Assembly: GCA_963609805.1 (NCBI GenBank)
Contig: CAVDLN010000003.1
Span: forward strand, 1-49,386
DNA length: 49,386 bases
Reading direction: 5' to 3'
Source: CAMEON01 sp963609805
GTDB taxonomy: Bacteria; Bacillota; Clostridia; Oscillospirales; CAG-272
A program made the position numbers and the translations under genes. Below are positions 33,050 to 41,749 of this stretch, piece after piece. How positions within the stretch are numbered: position 1 is the first letter of the stretch; the number at the start of each line of letters is the position of its first letter. The notes below the pieces were generated by a model, which did not search any database, was not told the DNA's origin, and was given only the letters and a program-made list of their open reading frames with translations.

Positions 33050-34189
33050 ATGAAAATTCTGCTCACAGGCGGCGGAACGGCCGGACACGTCAATCCGGCG
33101 CTCGCGATTGCCGACGCAATGAGGGAGCGGGACCCGGAGACGCAGTGTTTGTTTGCCGCATCGGATATGCCGCGCGACAAGGCGAATGATCTGATCCCGC
33201 GTGCGGGGTATGAGCTGCGCCATGTCCATATCCGGGGCATGAGGAGGCCTGTCGTGCACCCCGCCAATTTCGCTCTGCCTTTTATCATGTTGCGCTCACG
33301 CGCACAGGCGCGGAGGCTGATACGGGAATTTTCTCCCGATCTGATTGTCGGGACGGGCGGATTTGCCTGCTGGCCGGTTGTGGCGGAGGGGGCGGCAGCG
33401 GGTATTCCGACTGCCGTTCACGAGTCCAACGCGCTGCCCGGAAAGGCAATCCTGCAGTTGCGGCACAGGGTGGATCGGATATTTGTCAATTTTCCCGAAA
33501 CGGCCGACAGGCTCGGACTGTCGGAGGGGGAAAAGGACAAGGTAATCCGCGTCGGAAACCCCGTCATGACGGGGTTTCGCGCAGTGTCCCGCGAGGAGGC
33601 ACGGCGGCAGCTGGGCATAGCGGAGGACACGGTATCCGTGCTGGCTTTCGGCGGCAGTCTCGGGGCGAGCCGTCTCAACGATGCGCTGACGGATCTGGCG
33701 GACGTGATTGCGCGGGAATTCCCGCATGTCCGGCTGACATTTGCCGCGGGGAAACGGGATTACGAGCGCACGGCGGAAAGACTGAAGGCCGGTGCCGCCG
33801 CAGGCTGTCCCCGCATCCGCCTGCTGGACTATATTTACGATATGCCGGTACGGATGGCGGCGGCCGATCTGGTCGTGTCCCGCGCGGGTGCCATGACGGT
33901 ATCCGAGCTCTCCCTGCTCGGCAGGGCGGCGGTGCTGGTTCCGTCCCCGTATGTGGCGGACAACCATCAGTTCCGCAATGCGCAGGCATTGGTGCGGGCG
34001 GGAGCAGGCGTGTGCGTCGCCGAGGACGGACTGCCGGACGGGGCGTTGACGCAGGCCGTTCTGCCGCTGCTTGAGCGGCCGTCGGAGCGCGATGCCATGG
34101 GTCGGCGTCTGCAGGCCGAATTCGCCTGCCCGGACGCCAACGAAAAAATCTGCGGGGAACTGCTGCGTCTTTTGCGGAAGCATCGGTGA
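33050..34189 (+). CDS. murG: UDP-GlcNAc:lipid I N-acetylglucosaminyltransferase (MurG)
   Basis: The 379-residue protein has the first glycine-rich loop TGGGTAGHVNPALA, the second loop FGGSLGASRLND, and the UDP-GlcNAc site SRAGAMTVSELSLLGRAAVLVPSP with the following NHQFRNAQ. It adds GlcNAc to lipid I to make lipid II on the inner face of the membrane. The start is clear from the position of the first loop. It leads a short cluster with ftsQ and ftsZ, as in dcw-type gene order, although ftsW and murC are absent. Confidence 0.97.
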   Translation: MKILLTGGGTAGHVNPALAIADAMRERDPETQCLFAASDMPRDKANDLIPRAGYELRHVHIRGMRRPVVHPANFALPFIMLRSRAQARRLIREFSPDLIVGTGGFACWPVVAEGAAAGIPTAVHESNALPGKAILQLRHRVDRIFVNFPETADRLGLSEGEKDKVIRVGNPVMTGFRAVSREEARRQLGIAEDTVSVLAFGGSLGASRLNDALTDLADVIAREFPHVRLTFAAGKRDYERTAERLKAGAAAGCPRIRLLDYIYDMPVRMAAADLVVSRAGAMTVSELSLLGRAAVLVPSPYVADNHQFRNAQALVRAGAGVCVAEDGLPDGALTQAVLPLLERPSERDAMGRRLQAEFACPDANEKICGELLRLLRKHR

Positions 34190-34232
34190 CGCGCTGCCCG
34201 AACGGGAGAAGAAGAGGGGAGGAAAAGAAAAA

Positions 34233-35258
34233 ATGGCTGCTGCGACATGGATACGGGAGCAATCGGAGCGGGTCGGCCGTGCGGTGCATGCGGCACTGGG
34301 GAAGATCCGGGGAAAATTCTCCGCGAAGCGCACGCAGAAGGCTGTGCGCCTGCGCGGGTTCAATGAGAAATTCCGCAGGAAGGAATATTTCGGTACGGAC
34401 ATTCCGCTGAAGAAAAGGTTCCGCGGACGACGGTGGCTGTACTGGACGGGGGCGGCGCTGCTTGCCGCACTGATTCTGTCCTCCGCGGTGCTCGGCGTGT
34501 CCTCCACGTGGCTTGTGGCGGATATCCGGGTGGAGGGAAACACGCGGTATCGGGCGGAAAATCTGCGGGAGGCTCTGGGCGTCGGAGCAGGGGACCGCAT
34601 GCTGGGCTTTTCTGCCTCCGACAGCGTAAGGAGCCTGCGGGAGCAGTTTCCGCTTCTGGCGTCCGCGTCCCTGCACAGGGCACTGGACGGAACGCTTACG
34701 CTGACGGTCAAAGAGGAGACAAGCCTGCTTTATACGGAGCACTACCAGAATTACTACCTGCTGTCTGCCGATACGCTGCGGGTCATAGCCGTGGAGTCGT
34801 CACCGGACGGCTGGAGTGACCTGTCCCCCGTGTATGTCGGCATGCCGGAGGAGGCACGGCTGCGCGTCGGCGAGACACTGTCGTTCGAATTTCTGCCGTA
34901 TCCGACAGAGGAGGAATCCGGCGATGTCGCCACCTATGAGGTGGATACGGACACGGCGAAGGAAGAGTTTGCCTATGTGGAAACGGTGCGCGCCGCCGTC
35001 ATGAGCTCCTCACTGGCAGGACGCGTCACGGGGCTTGAACTGAGCGACCGGTATGACCTGTGGTTTCTGCTGGACGGGAAAATCAAGGTGCGGCTGGGCA
35101 CTTCCGACAAACTGGCCGTAAAGCTGTCGCTGGCATATACGGTGCTGGCAAAGCAGGGCAATGTGACGGAAAAGGCCGTTCTGGATGTATCCGATCCGTC
35201 GGCCGTCACCTACAGAGAGGACCCGGATATGACCCTGCCGGACTGGGCAGGCGAGTGA
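34233..35258 (+). CDS. ftsQ: FtsQ/DivIB cell division protein
   Basis: The 341-residue protein has a basic cytosolic N-terminus (1-66), one transmembrane helix (about 68-90) and a POTRA domain (about 95-165, VADIRVEGNTRYRAENLREA). The beta domain follows (LTVKEETSLLYTEHYQNYYLLSADT...). DivIB/FtsQ links the early and late divisome outside the membrane. GGGGAGG with correct spacing supports ATG 34233; the frame extends upstream into murG but without signals. It lies between murG and ftsZ. Confidence 0.93.
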   Translation: MAAATWIREQSERVGRAVHAALGKIRGKFSAKRTQKAVRLRGFNEKFRRKEYFGTDIPLKKRFRGRRWLYWTGAALLAALILSSAVLGVSSTWLVADIRVEGNTRYRAENLREALGVGAGDRMLGFSASDSVRSLREQFPLLASASLHRALDGTLTLTVKEETSLLYTEHYQNYYLLSADTLRVIAVESSPDGWSDLSPVYVGMPEEARLRVGETLSFEFLPYPTEEESGDVATYEVDTDTAKEEFAYVETVRAAVMSSSLAGRVTGLELSDRYDLWFLLDGKIKVRLGTSDKLAVKLSLAYTVLAKQGNVTEKAVLDVSDPSAVTYREDPDMTLPDWAGE

Positions 35259-35328
35259 CGCACGCGCCCGCGGGACACGGTTTTCAAAAGAACAAAATGT
35301 AAACATTTCATAAATTTTTCCAAAACTA

Positions 35329-35357
35329 TTGCTTTTTTTGGCAAAAAAAGTTATTAT
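35329..35357 (+). promoter_or_regulatory. Promoter of ftsZ
   Basis: TTGCTT (35329-35334), 17 bases and TATTAT (35352-35357), in an A/T-rich stretch. The -35 neighbourhood (ACTATTGCTTTTT) is the same as at secG. Confidence 0.7.
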
Positions 35358-35450
35358 ATAGGCATATACATATCCGGGCACAGCGGGAGTCATGCCGCCT
35401 GCGCTGCGGCATGCCCGAGAGAATAATCCGAGCAAGGGGAGGAACAACAT

Positions 35451-36644
35451 ATGACTTTCGAACACGACGATACTAACTCGTCAGGCGTAAAAATCAAGGT
35501 GATCGGTGTCGGCGGAGGCGGAAACAACGCCGTAAACCGCATGATCAACTCCAACATCAAGGGTGTGGAATTCGTCGCCATCAATACCGACGCACAGGTA
35601 CTGAAAAAGTCCGATGCCACCATCAAGCTTCCCATCGGTCAGAAGCTGACCAACGGGTTCGGAGCGGGCGCAAATCCGCAGATCGGCGCGCGCGCGGCCG
35701 AGGAGTCCATTGACGAGATCAAGAAGATTCTGGAAGATGCCGATATGGTGTTTGTCACTGCCGGAATGGGCGGCGGCACGGGAACCGGAGCGGCTCCCGT
35801 TGTGGCACGGCTTGCACGGGAGGCCGGCGCGCTGACAGTCGGTATCGTCACGAAGCCGTTCAAATTCGAGGGCAAGCGCCGCGTGTCGCAGGCGGAGGCA
35901 GGCATCAAGGAATTGAGCCAGTACGTGGATTCGCTGGTGGTTATCCCCAACGACTGTCTCTGCGAAATGCCCGATACGCCCCGCATCACCATGCAGAATG
36001 CCTTTGAGATCGCGGACGGTGTCCTGTCGCAGGGCACCCGCAGCATTTCCGACCTCATCAATGTACCCAGCTTCATCAACCTTGACTTCGCGGATGTATC
36101 CTCCGTTATGAAGGATGCCGGCTACGCGCATATGGGTGTCGGTGTCGGCACCGGCAAGGACAAGGCAGAGAATGCGGCGCGCAGCGCCATTACAAGCCCG
36201 CTGCTGGAGACCTCCATTACGGGCGCTCACGGTGTGCTGATCAGCGTGGTGGCTCCTCCGGATGTCAGCCTGGCGGATGTGCAGATCGCATCCACCATGA
36301 TTTCGGAGCAGGCAGCCCCCGACGCAAACGTCATCTGGGGTGTCAACTTCGACGAGGAGATGGATGATACCATGCGTGTCACCATCATTGCCACGGGCTT
36401 TGACAAGAGGGACGGCACGGCAGCTCCCGCTCCCGCAGCCGAGCCTGCGTCCGATCCCGCACCCGCAGCAGAGACCGATTCCGTCGTCGGACAGAAGAAG
36501 GAGTCCGCTCCCGACGGGAATACCGCGCGGCAGGATACGGCGGCGGCCGGCAAGAAGACCGACGGTGCGGCAGGCAGGACCGCTGTGAGCAACAAGCTGT
36601 CCCAACTGGGCGACGAGCTGAACATGCTGAAGGGAATCCGGTAA
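35451..36644 (+). CDS. ftsZ: Cell division GTPase FtsZ
   Basis: The 397-residue protein has the tubulin signature GGGTGTG (107-113), VIGVGGGGNNAVNRM near the start, the T5/T6 regions and the T7 synergy loop (NLDFADV). After the GTPase core a long Ala/Pro linker follows. The end reads QLGDELNMLKGIR and does not show the usual conserved IPxFLR tail that binds FtsA, SepF or ZipA. It has its own promoter and a GGGGAGG site. It polymerises into the Z-ring at mid-cell, and the neighbouring ftsQ and zapA products act with it. Confidence 0.98.
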   Translation: MTFEHDDTNSSGVKIKVIGVGGGGNNAVNRMINSNIKGVEFVAINTDAQVLKKSDATIKLPIGQKLTNGFGAGANPQIGARAAEESIDEIKKILEDADMVFVTAGMGGGTGTGAAPVVARLAREAGALTVGIVTKPFKFEGKRRVSQAEAGIKELSQYVDSLVVIPNDCLCEMPDTPRITMQNAFEIADGVLSQGTRSISDLINVPSFINLDFADVSSVMKDAGYAHMGVGVGTGKDKAENAARSAITSPLLETSITGAHGVLISVVAPPDVSLADVQIASTMISEQAAPDANVIWGVNFDEEMDDTMRVTIIATGFDKRDGTAAPAPAAEPASDPAPAAETDSVVGQKKESAPDGNTARQDTAAAGKKTDGAAGRTAVSNKLSQLGDELNMLKGIR

Positions 36645-36721
36645 GAGAGTTAGAATTTAGATATTCAGATTATGAAGTGATTCCGCACGGGAACCGGGTA
36701 TAGCCGTGTTCCCGAAAAAAG

Positions 36722-36776
36722 AACCCCCGTGAGGGATCGGTTCGCCGGATGGCGAAGCGAACCCTCGCGGGGGTTT
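36722..36776 (+). terminator. Terminator of ftsZ
   Basis: AACCCCCGTGAGGG pairs with ACCCTCGCGGGGGTT, with an inner stem GGTTCGCC/GGCGAAGC, followed by TTTTGCG. Confidence 0.9.
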
Positions 36777-36812
36777 TGCGTCCGGGCGACCTGCCGTGCC
36801 CCGGCAGGGCTG

Positions 36813-37130
36813 CACAGTGAACAGTTCACAGTGAACAGTTCACAGTGAACAGCTCACAGTGAACAGCTCACAGTGAACAGTTCACAGTGAACAGCTCACA
36901 GTGAACAGCTCACAGTGAACAGTTCACAGTGAACAGCTCACAGTGAACAGCTCACAGTGAACAGTTCACAGTGAACAGCTCACAGTGAACAGCTCACAGT
37001 GAACAGTTCACAGTGAACAGCTCACAGTGAACAGCTCACAGTGAACAGCTCACAGTGAACAGCTCACAGTGAACAGCTCACAGTGAACAGCTCACAGTGA
37101 ACAGCTCACAGTGAACAGCTCACAGTGAAC
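36813..37130. repeat. 14-bp tandem repeat array, 22 copies plus a partial
   Basis: The unit is CACAGTGAACAGYT. Copies 1 and 2 end TT; then a T-C-C pattern at position 13 repeats five times (42-bp higher-order period, copies 2-16), and copies 17-22 all end CT. The sequence GTTCACAGTGAAC is a palindrome around an A, so T-type units are fully dyad-symmetric. No ORF or terminator spans the array. Together with the ftsZ terminator and the next promoter it fills the 640-base gap 36645-37281. Confidence 0.97.
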
Positions 37131-37182
37131 CTGTACAACCGTTCACCGCGTACGCGAAAAAACGTCTTTTTGTATAAATAAC

Positions 37183-37211
37183 TTGACAGAAAAGCCGGCA
37201 CATGCTATAAT
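37183..37211 (+). promoter_or_regulatory. Promoter of the isomerase/GH13 operon
   Basis: TTGACA (37183-37188), 17 bases and TATAAT (37206-37211), 70 bases before the start codon. Confidence 0.88.
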
Positions 37212-37281
37212 AATTGTGTATGAGCGGAATATTCCGCTGTATAAGAGCTTCAAATATACGCAAATAAAAGGAGTGATTTCT

Positions 37282-38109
37282 ATGTTGCAGACAATGTTGC
37301 CGATAGCCCTTCAGCTGTATTCCGTGCGTGACGATGCCGCAGCAGATCTGCGGGGTACGCTGCAGAAGATCAAGGAAATGGGGTACGACGGTGTTGAATT
37401 CGCCGGACTGTACGGGCATTCCGCAGAGGAAATCAAGACGCTGTGCGGGGAGATCGGACTTGTGCCCCTGTCGGCGCATGTTCCGTATGACGAAATGGTG
37501 GCGGATCCGGAGGGTGTGCTGGGACAGTACGCGGCTATCGGATGCCAATATGTGGCAATTCCGTACCTGATGCCGGAATACCGTCCCGGGACGCCGGGCT
37601 TCGCGGATGTTATCCGGAATGCCTCCGTGCTGGGGGAGGTTGCCAACCGTCTGGGCATGACCCTGCTGTACCACAATCACGATTTCGAGTTTCAGAAAAT
37701 CGACGGGAAGTACGCGCTGGAGGTGCTGTACGACACCGTGCCCGCCTCCCTGCTGAAGACGGAGCTTGACGTGTGCTGGGTGCGTGTCGGCGGTGAGGAT
37801 CCCGCCGCCTATGTCCGCAAGTACACGGGACGCGCGCCGGTTGTCCACCTCAAGGATTATGCCGGCGGAAAATCCGAGCACATGTATGAGCTGATCGGCA
37901 TTGCGTCCGAAGAGCATGCGCCGGAGGAGCATCCGTTTGAGTTCCGCCCCGTCGGATCCGGTGTGCAGGACATGCCCGCCATTATCGCGGCCGCCAACGA
38001 CGCCGGGGCGAAATGGCTGGTCGTCGAGCAGGATCAGCCCTCCATGGGACTGTCTCCGATGGAGTGCGCCCGCGTCAGCATTGAGTACCTGCGTGGACTC
38101 GGGGGGTAA
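37282..38109 (+). CDS. Xylose isomerase-like sugar phosphate isomerase/epimerase
   Basis: The 275-residue TIM barrel (AP endonuclease 2 superfamily) has the pattern of this family: LQLYSVRDDAAADLRGTLQK, MGYDGVEFAG, LLYHNHDFEF (metal-binding His), TELDVCWVRVGG (metal-binding Glu/Asp), VVHLKDY and WLVVEQDQP. Members isomerise or epimerise free sugars, inositols or hydroxypyruvate. GGAG precedes the ATG. It starts an operon with the GH13-like lipoprotein, and a Gfo/Idh/MocA oxidoreductase lies nearby; together they suggest catabolism of an unusual sugar or inositol-type compound. Confidence 0.9.
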   Translation: MLQTMLPIALQLYSVRDDAAADLRGTLQKIKEMGYDGVEFAGLYGHSAEEIKTLCGEIGLVPLSAHVPYDEMVADPEGVLGQYAAIGCQYVAIPYLMPEYRPGTPGFADVIRNASVLGEVANRLGMTLLYHNHDFEFQKIDGKYALEVLYDTVPASLLKTELDVCWVRVGGEDPAAYVRKYTGRAPVVHLKDYAGGKSEHMYELIGIASEEHAPEEHPFEFRPVGSGVQDMPAIIAAANDAGAKWLVVEQDQPSMGLSPMECARVSIEYLRGLGG

Positions 38110-38114
38110 CTTTT

Positions 38115-40172
38115 ATGAAATACCACGGGTGGATGCCTGCGGCAGTATTGATGTCCGCGCTGCTGGCGCTGGGGCTTGCGGGTTGTTCGGACAATACCCC
38201 CGCCGCCTCCGGAAGCGCAGCGGAAAGCAGTACGGAAACAGAGGCGGACGCATCCGTCACGGAGACGGATGACGGGACGCCGACCGAAAGCCCCACAGAA
38301 ACCGAACCCGTATCGACGGTTCCGGAGGAAATGACCATGGAACCGACAGAGACCATAGCCGTTATTGCGGACGGCAAGACTTCCTATACGGTTATTCCGG
38401 GGGACGGTGCGGCGGACGCCTGCCGCGCCGAGCTGGACTGGCTGTATGCCGTCATGGATGAGAAGTACGGCACGCATCCCGCCGAGGCGGACAGTGCCTC
38501 CGGCAGCGGCAGCGTCATTACCCTTTCCCTTGAGGGAAACAGCCATGACTGGTCGGTTTCGGTGGATGCCGAAACCGGAAACATTGCGCTGCGCGGCGGA
38601 TCCGCCGCCGCTCTGGGGCAGGCCGTCCGCTACGTCGGAACGCAGTTCTGCGGTGCGGCAGACGGCAGCCTGACGGTTCCCGTGAACGGAAGCTATACCT
38701 ACACCTACGAGACGGACAAGATCGACAACAGCGGCTATCTCACCTATGAAGGGCGGGGCACGGCCGCACCCTCCGATGCGGAAGGGAAGCTTCTGTCGCC
38801 CGTATGGCTGGATACGGCCATTATGGTCGAAGTCCGGCTGGACACCGCCTCCATCGGCGGAACCTTCCGGGATTCCTATGACCTGATCGATTTTTACGCC
38901 GAGGCGGGCGTAAACGTCATCTGGCTTGACCCGATCTATCAGCGCGGGCCCGGCGGAAACGGCTACGGAAACGTGGGACTGCACACCGTGGAGCCTGCCC
39001 TGACGGGAACACAGGATATGGCGGAGGGCTGGGCTATTGTCAAGGATTTTGTGGAGTATGCACATTCCAAGGGCGTGTATATCCTGCTGGATATCGTTTC
39101 CTGGGGAACCATGAAGGGCGCACCGCTTGTCACGGAGCATCCGGAGTGGTTTGACGGGGAATCATGGGGCAATGCCGCATTTAACTGGAATTGCGACGAG
39201 TTCCGCGAGTGGTTTATCGCGCAGGCGGTTTACAACATAGAATACACCGGCGCGGACGGCTACCGCTGCGACTGCGAGCCGTTTACGGCCGGGTATGATG
39301 TGTATGCCGAGATCCGCAGCAGACTGAACCAAAAGGGCATTTATCCCCTGATCATGAGCGAGGACGGCGGCGAGCGGCAGAACGCCTTTGACTGCGAGCA
39401 GGACGGCGTGCTGGATTACACCTCCATGACGCGTGGGCAGCTCTACCAGCAGACGCAGGCAAATTTCTACGTGGACGGATACCTGTCCATGGTGTCGTCG
39501 GTGCAGAAGGGGCGCGGACTGGGCTCTGCCGCACAGCAGAACAAACGCCGCACGGCTGGTACTTACCGCTACTACACCAACTGCATTACCAATCACGATT
39601 ACGAGAACCGCAGCGTCTGCGGCAATCGGCTCAAGATCGGATATGCCGCCATCTACGCGCCTTTTATTCCCGTGTGGTATATGGGTGACGAATTCGGCGT
39701 ATCGGATAAAAACGCTGTCCTGTACAATGTGACGGTAGATTACAGTCAGATTGAAACCAACCCGGAGCAGGGACTGTTTTTTGAGGATGTCAAGCGTATG
39801 ATTGCCATCCGCAGGGCATATCCGGATATTTTCAACTACTTCCCGCTCAGCCATCGGGATTCCAATATCTGCAAGGTAACCGTCAACGGATTTACGGACA
39901 AAAAGACGGACAACTATGCCCGCTACATGGGCGGCAGAATGGTTATTGTGGTTGCCAATAACAAAGAGGAACAGACCGGTGTCTGCACGGTTGAAATTCC
40001 CTTCTCGGACGGCTTCACGCAGCAGTATTACAACTACCGCGTGACGGATCTGCTGACCGGACGCGTGGTCGCGGTCGGGCGCGCCGACACGGTGAACAAT
40101 TTTGCCGCAGTCGTGCCCTACGAGTATTGCGGAGTTTTCCTTGTGGAGGGGATTGACCCCATATCGGAATAA
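38115..40172 (+). CDS. GH13-like (alpha-amylase superfamily) lipoprotein
   Basis: The 685-residue protein has a lipoprotein signal with lipobox LAGC (Cys24) and a Thr/Glu-rich linker (30-80). A domain at about 81-200 resembles the N-terminal domain of alpha-glucuronidase-type enzymes (DWSVSVDAETGNIALRGGS). A GH13-like barrel (about 225-600) follows with nucleophile Asp386 (GYRCD), acid/base Glu416 (LIMSEDGG) and the His494-Asp495 pair (ITNHDYENR), then a C-terminal beta domain. It is anchored outside the membrane and probably acts on an alpha-glucan or oligosaccharide. The start is 5 bases after the isomerase stop, and GGGGG at that stop serves as the binding site. Confidence 0.88.
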   Translation: MKYHGWMPAAVLMSALLALGLAGCSDNTPAASGSAAESSTETEADASVTETDDGTPTESPTETEPVSTVPEEMTMEPTETIAVIADGKTSYTVIPGDGAADACRAELDWLYAVMDEKYGTHPAEADSASGSGSVITLSLEGNSHDWSVSVDAETGNIALRGGSAAALGQAVRYVGTQFCGAADGSLTVPVNGSYTYTYETDKIDNSGYLTYEGRGTAAPSDAEGKLLSPVWLDTAIMVEVRLDTASIGGTFRDSYDLIDFYAEAGVNVIWLDPIYQRGPGGNGYGNVGLHTVEPALTGTQDMAEGWAIVKDFVEYAHSKGVYILLDIVSWGTMKGAPLVTEHPEWFDGESWGNAAFNWNCDEFREWFIAQAVYNIEYTGADGYRCDCEPFTAGYDVYAEIRSRLNQKGIYPLIMSEDGGERQNAFDCEQDGVLDYTSMTRGQLYQQTQANFYVDGYLSMVSSVQKGRGLGSAAQQNKRRTAGTYRYYTNCITNHDYENRSVCGNRLKIGYAAIYAPFIPVWYMGDEFGVSDKNAVLYNVTVDYSQIETNPEQGLFFEDVKRMIAIRRAYPDIFNYFPLSHRDSNICKVTVNGFTDKKTDNYARYMGGRMVIVVANNKEEQTGVCTVEIPFSDGFTQQYYNYRVTDLLTGRVVAVGRADTVNNFAAVVPYEYCGVFLVEGIDPISE

Positions 40173-40204
40173 AGAGTTCCTCAAAAAGAACAGCGTTGTG
40201 ATGA

Positions 40205-40240
40205 CATGAAAGCAAACTTTCATGGAAGTTTGCTTTCATG
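40205..40240 (+). terminator. Inverted repeat after the GH13-like gene
   Basis: CATGAAAGCAAACTT (40205-40219) and its perfect complement (40226-40240) form a strong hairpin 33 bases after the stop. There is no clear T-tract, so it may be a transcript-end stabiliser or terminator of weak type. Confidence 0.5.
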
Positions 40241-40306
40241 AAAGAAGCCTTTATTGTACCTTTCTTGTGGTGTTCCAAAAAATTCATATAAATCGGAGGT
40301 ATTGTT

Positions 40307-41089
40307 ATGAAAACCGGCGTTCGTTTTATCGCGACCATTTAGCAGCTGTTTTGCTTCAATTGTTTTCTCTTCCGATGAGTGTCACCGCACTGGAAGCATT
40401 GACTGACAGCTCCGTGCAAGAAAATCAGTGGGAACCCGCATTTGCATCGGCAGATGCCGAAGTGTTGTTCAAAACCGCAAAACGTGAGACGCAGGAAGTG
40501 TTCCTTGCAGACAGAACTGTAGCGTCACCGGGATTTCACTTTGTTGTCGGAGACAATCTGGATGTGGATGCCCTGTATACACACATCAATAATGTTCAGC
40601 ACGGTAGAAAGGACACGGTTACGCCTGCCGAAGCGAGCAATGACGTTACGCCTTCCGGTACGGGCAATAACGATTATTGGATTACATATGCCTGTGCATA
40701 TGTCATAATCAACAAAAGAGGTGATTGCGAATTTTTACTCGTTTGGCTATGATGATGAATTTACGGATGAGGACATTCAGGAGTTACTGAAGTTCCATAC
40801 ATCAGAAGCTTATGTAAACAAGTGGTTCACTGAATTTTCCAACGAACGGGTGGCACAATTTCCGGCAGAAACCGCTGAAATGGCAAAAACTTTGGGTGAA
40901 TCCGTCTCTGCTGAAAATGAGATCGAGGTTGCGGCGGAGAGCGGTCAGGGTTAGCATGCTCCGATTTCAGGAATTTCGGTTAGTCAAGCACAAACTACAG
41001 GGTTCAAGTATGGTTATTACCATCCCAACTCTTCTACTTCCGTCCGTCTTGTCGTCTACAAGTACACGCATAAAGTGGATGCACTATGA
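40307..41089 (+). pseudogene. Secreted protein gene broken by two indels and a stop
   Basis: GGAGG and ATG 40307 begin MKTGVRFIATI, then TAG. One base earlier in phase the signal peptide goes on as LAAVLLQLFSLPMSVTALEA, and that frame is open to about 40718 (...AYVIINK). From about 40716 the original frame resumes with EVIANFYSFGYDDEF and runs, with one TAG at 40952-40954, to ...VRLVVYKYTHKVDAL and TGA at 41087-41089. Loss of a T near 40337-40339 and gain of an A near 40714-40717 explain the shifts. The whole would be an exported protein of about 260 residues of unrecognised family. Its stop overlaps the next start (ATGA). It is AT-richer than its neighbours. Confidence 0.7.
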
Positions 41090-41652
41090 AAGCGCATACT
41101 ACAACTGACACCTCCATTAAAAAGCCGGTGCTGGTAACGTCGGTTCTCATCGTTACAGCTGTCACGGCTGTCTGTATTGCACTCCGGATACCTCATATCA
41201 TTCTGTGGTACACCTATTTTATCCCTTCATTGATACTTGTCACAGCCCGCTATTCGGCTGAAATGCGCGACAAGGCTTCCTTTTTGGGAAACTCTCTTCC
41301 GCTGGTCGTCATAGTCGGAACCCTGCTGTATTTCCCCTGCATGAATCTGTACCTTGCTTTCTACGATCTTATTCGCCCTGACAGTTTGGAAATTGACTAT
41401 CCCGCTTTGAGGTGGGCGTACCACCTGCTTGTCTGCATAATTCTCGTGCTGGTACTGATTCCGGTCTGCTTGCGCTGCAGGCATGCATGGAGTGCCTATG
41501 TGGTATGGGGTGTGCTGAATGTCGGCGCCGTGTTTCTGTACGAATTGCTCCCGCAGAGCACTTTCTCCCTGAGAGTTTTTTGCGGCGCAGCGTGCGCGGT
41601 TATTGCGCTGCTCTGTGTCCTGTCGGCAAAATGCCGGAGATGCAAATGCTGA
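41086..41652 (+). CDS. Hypothetical polytopic membrane protein
   Basis: The 188-residue protein has about five hydrophobic segments (near 14-34, 36-53, 66-88, 108-128, 133-180) and a Cys-rich C-terminus (SAKCRRCKC). No family is recognised. The ATG overlaps the stop of the broken secreted-protein gene by four bases, so the two were once a coupled pair. The codon use and base composition of 40195-41740 differ from the GC-rich flanks, which suggests a later arrival between the carbohydrate genes. Confidence 0.65.
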   Translation: MKAHTTTDTSIKKPVLVTSVLIVTAVTAVCIALRIPHIILWYTYFIPSLILVTARYSAEMRDKASFLGNSLPLVVIVGTLLYFPCMNLYLAFYDLIRPDSLEIDYPALRWAYHLLVCIILVLVLIPVCLRCRHAWSAYVVWGVLNVGAVFLYELLPQSTFSLRVFCGAACAVIALLCVLSAKCRRCKC

Positions 41653-41749
41653 CTGCCGCTGTCTGCGGGGACAGCTACCCATTTATTGATCTTTTGCAAA
41701 AAAGATATATAACCCTCAAAAAACAAATCATTCAAAGGAGACTACGGAT

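Noticed and set aside
36813..37130. CRISPR array
   Set aside because: Units are 14 bases without unique spacers, and no cas genes are present.
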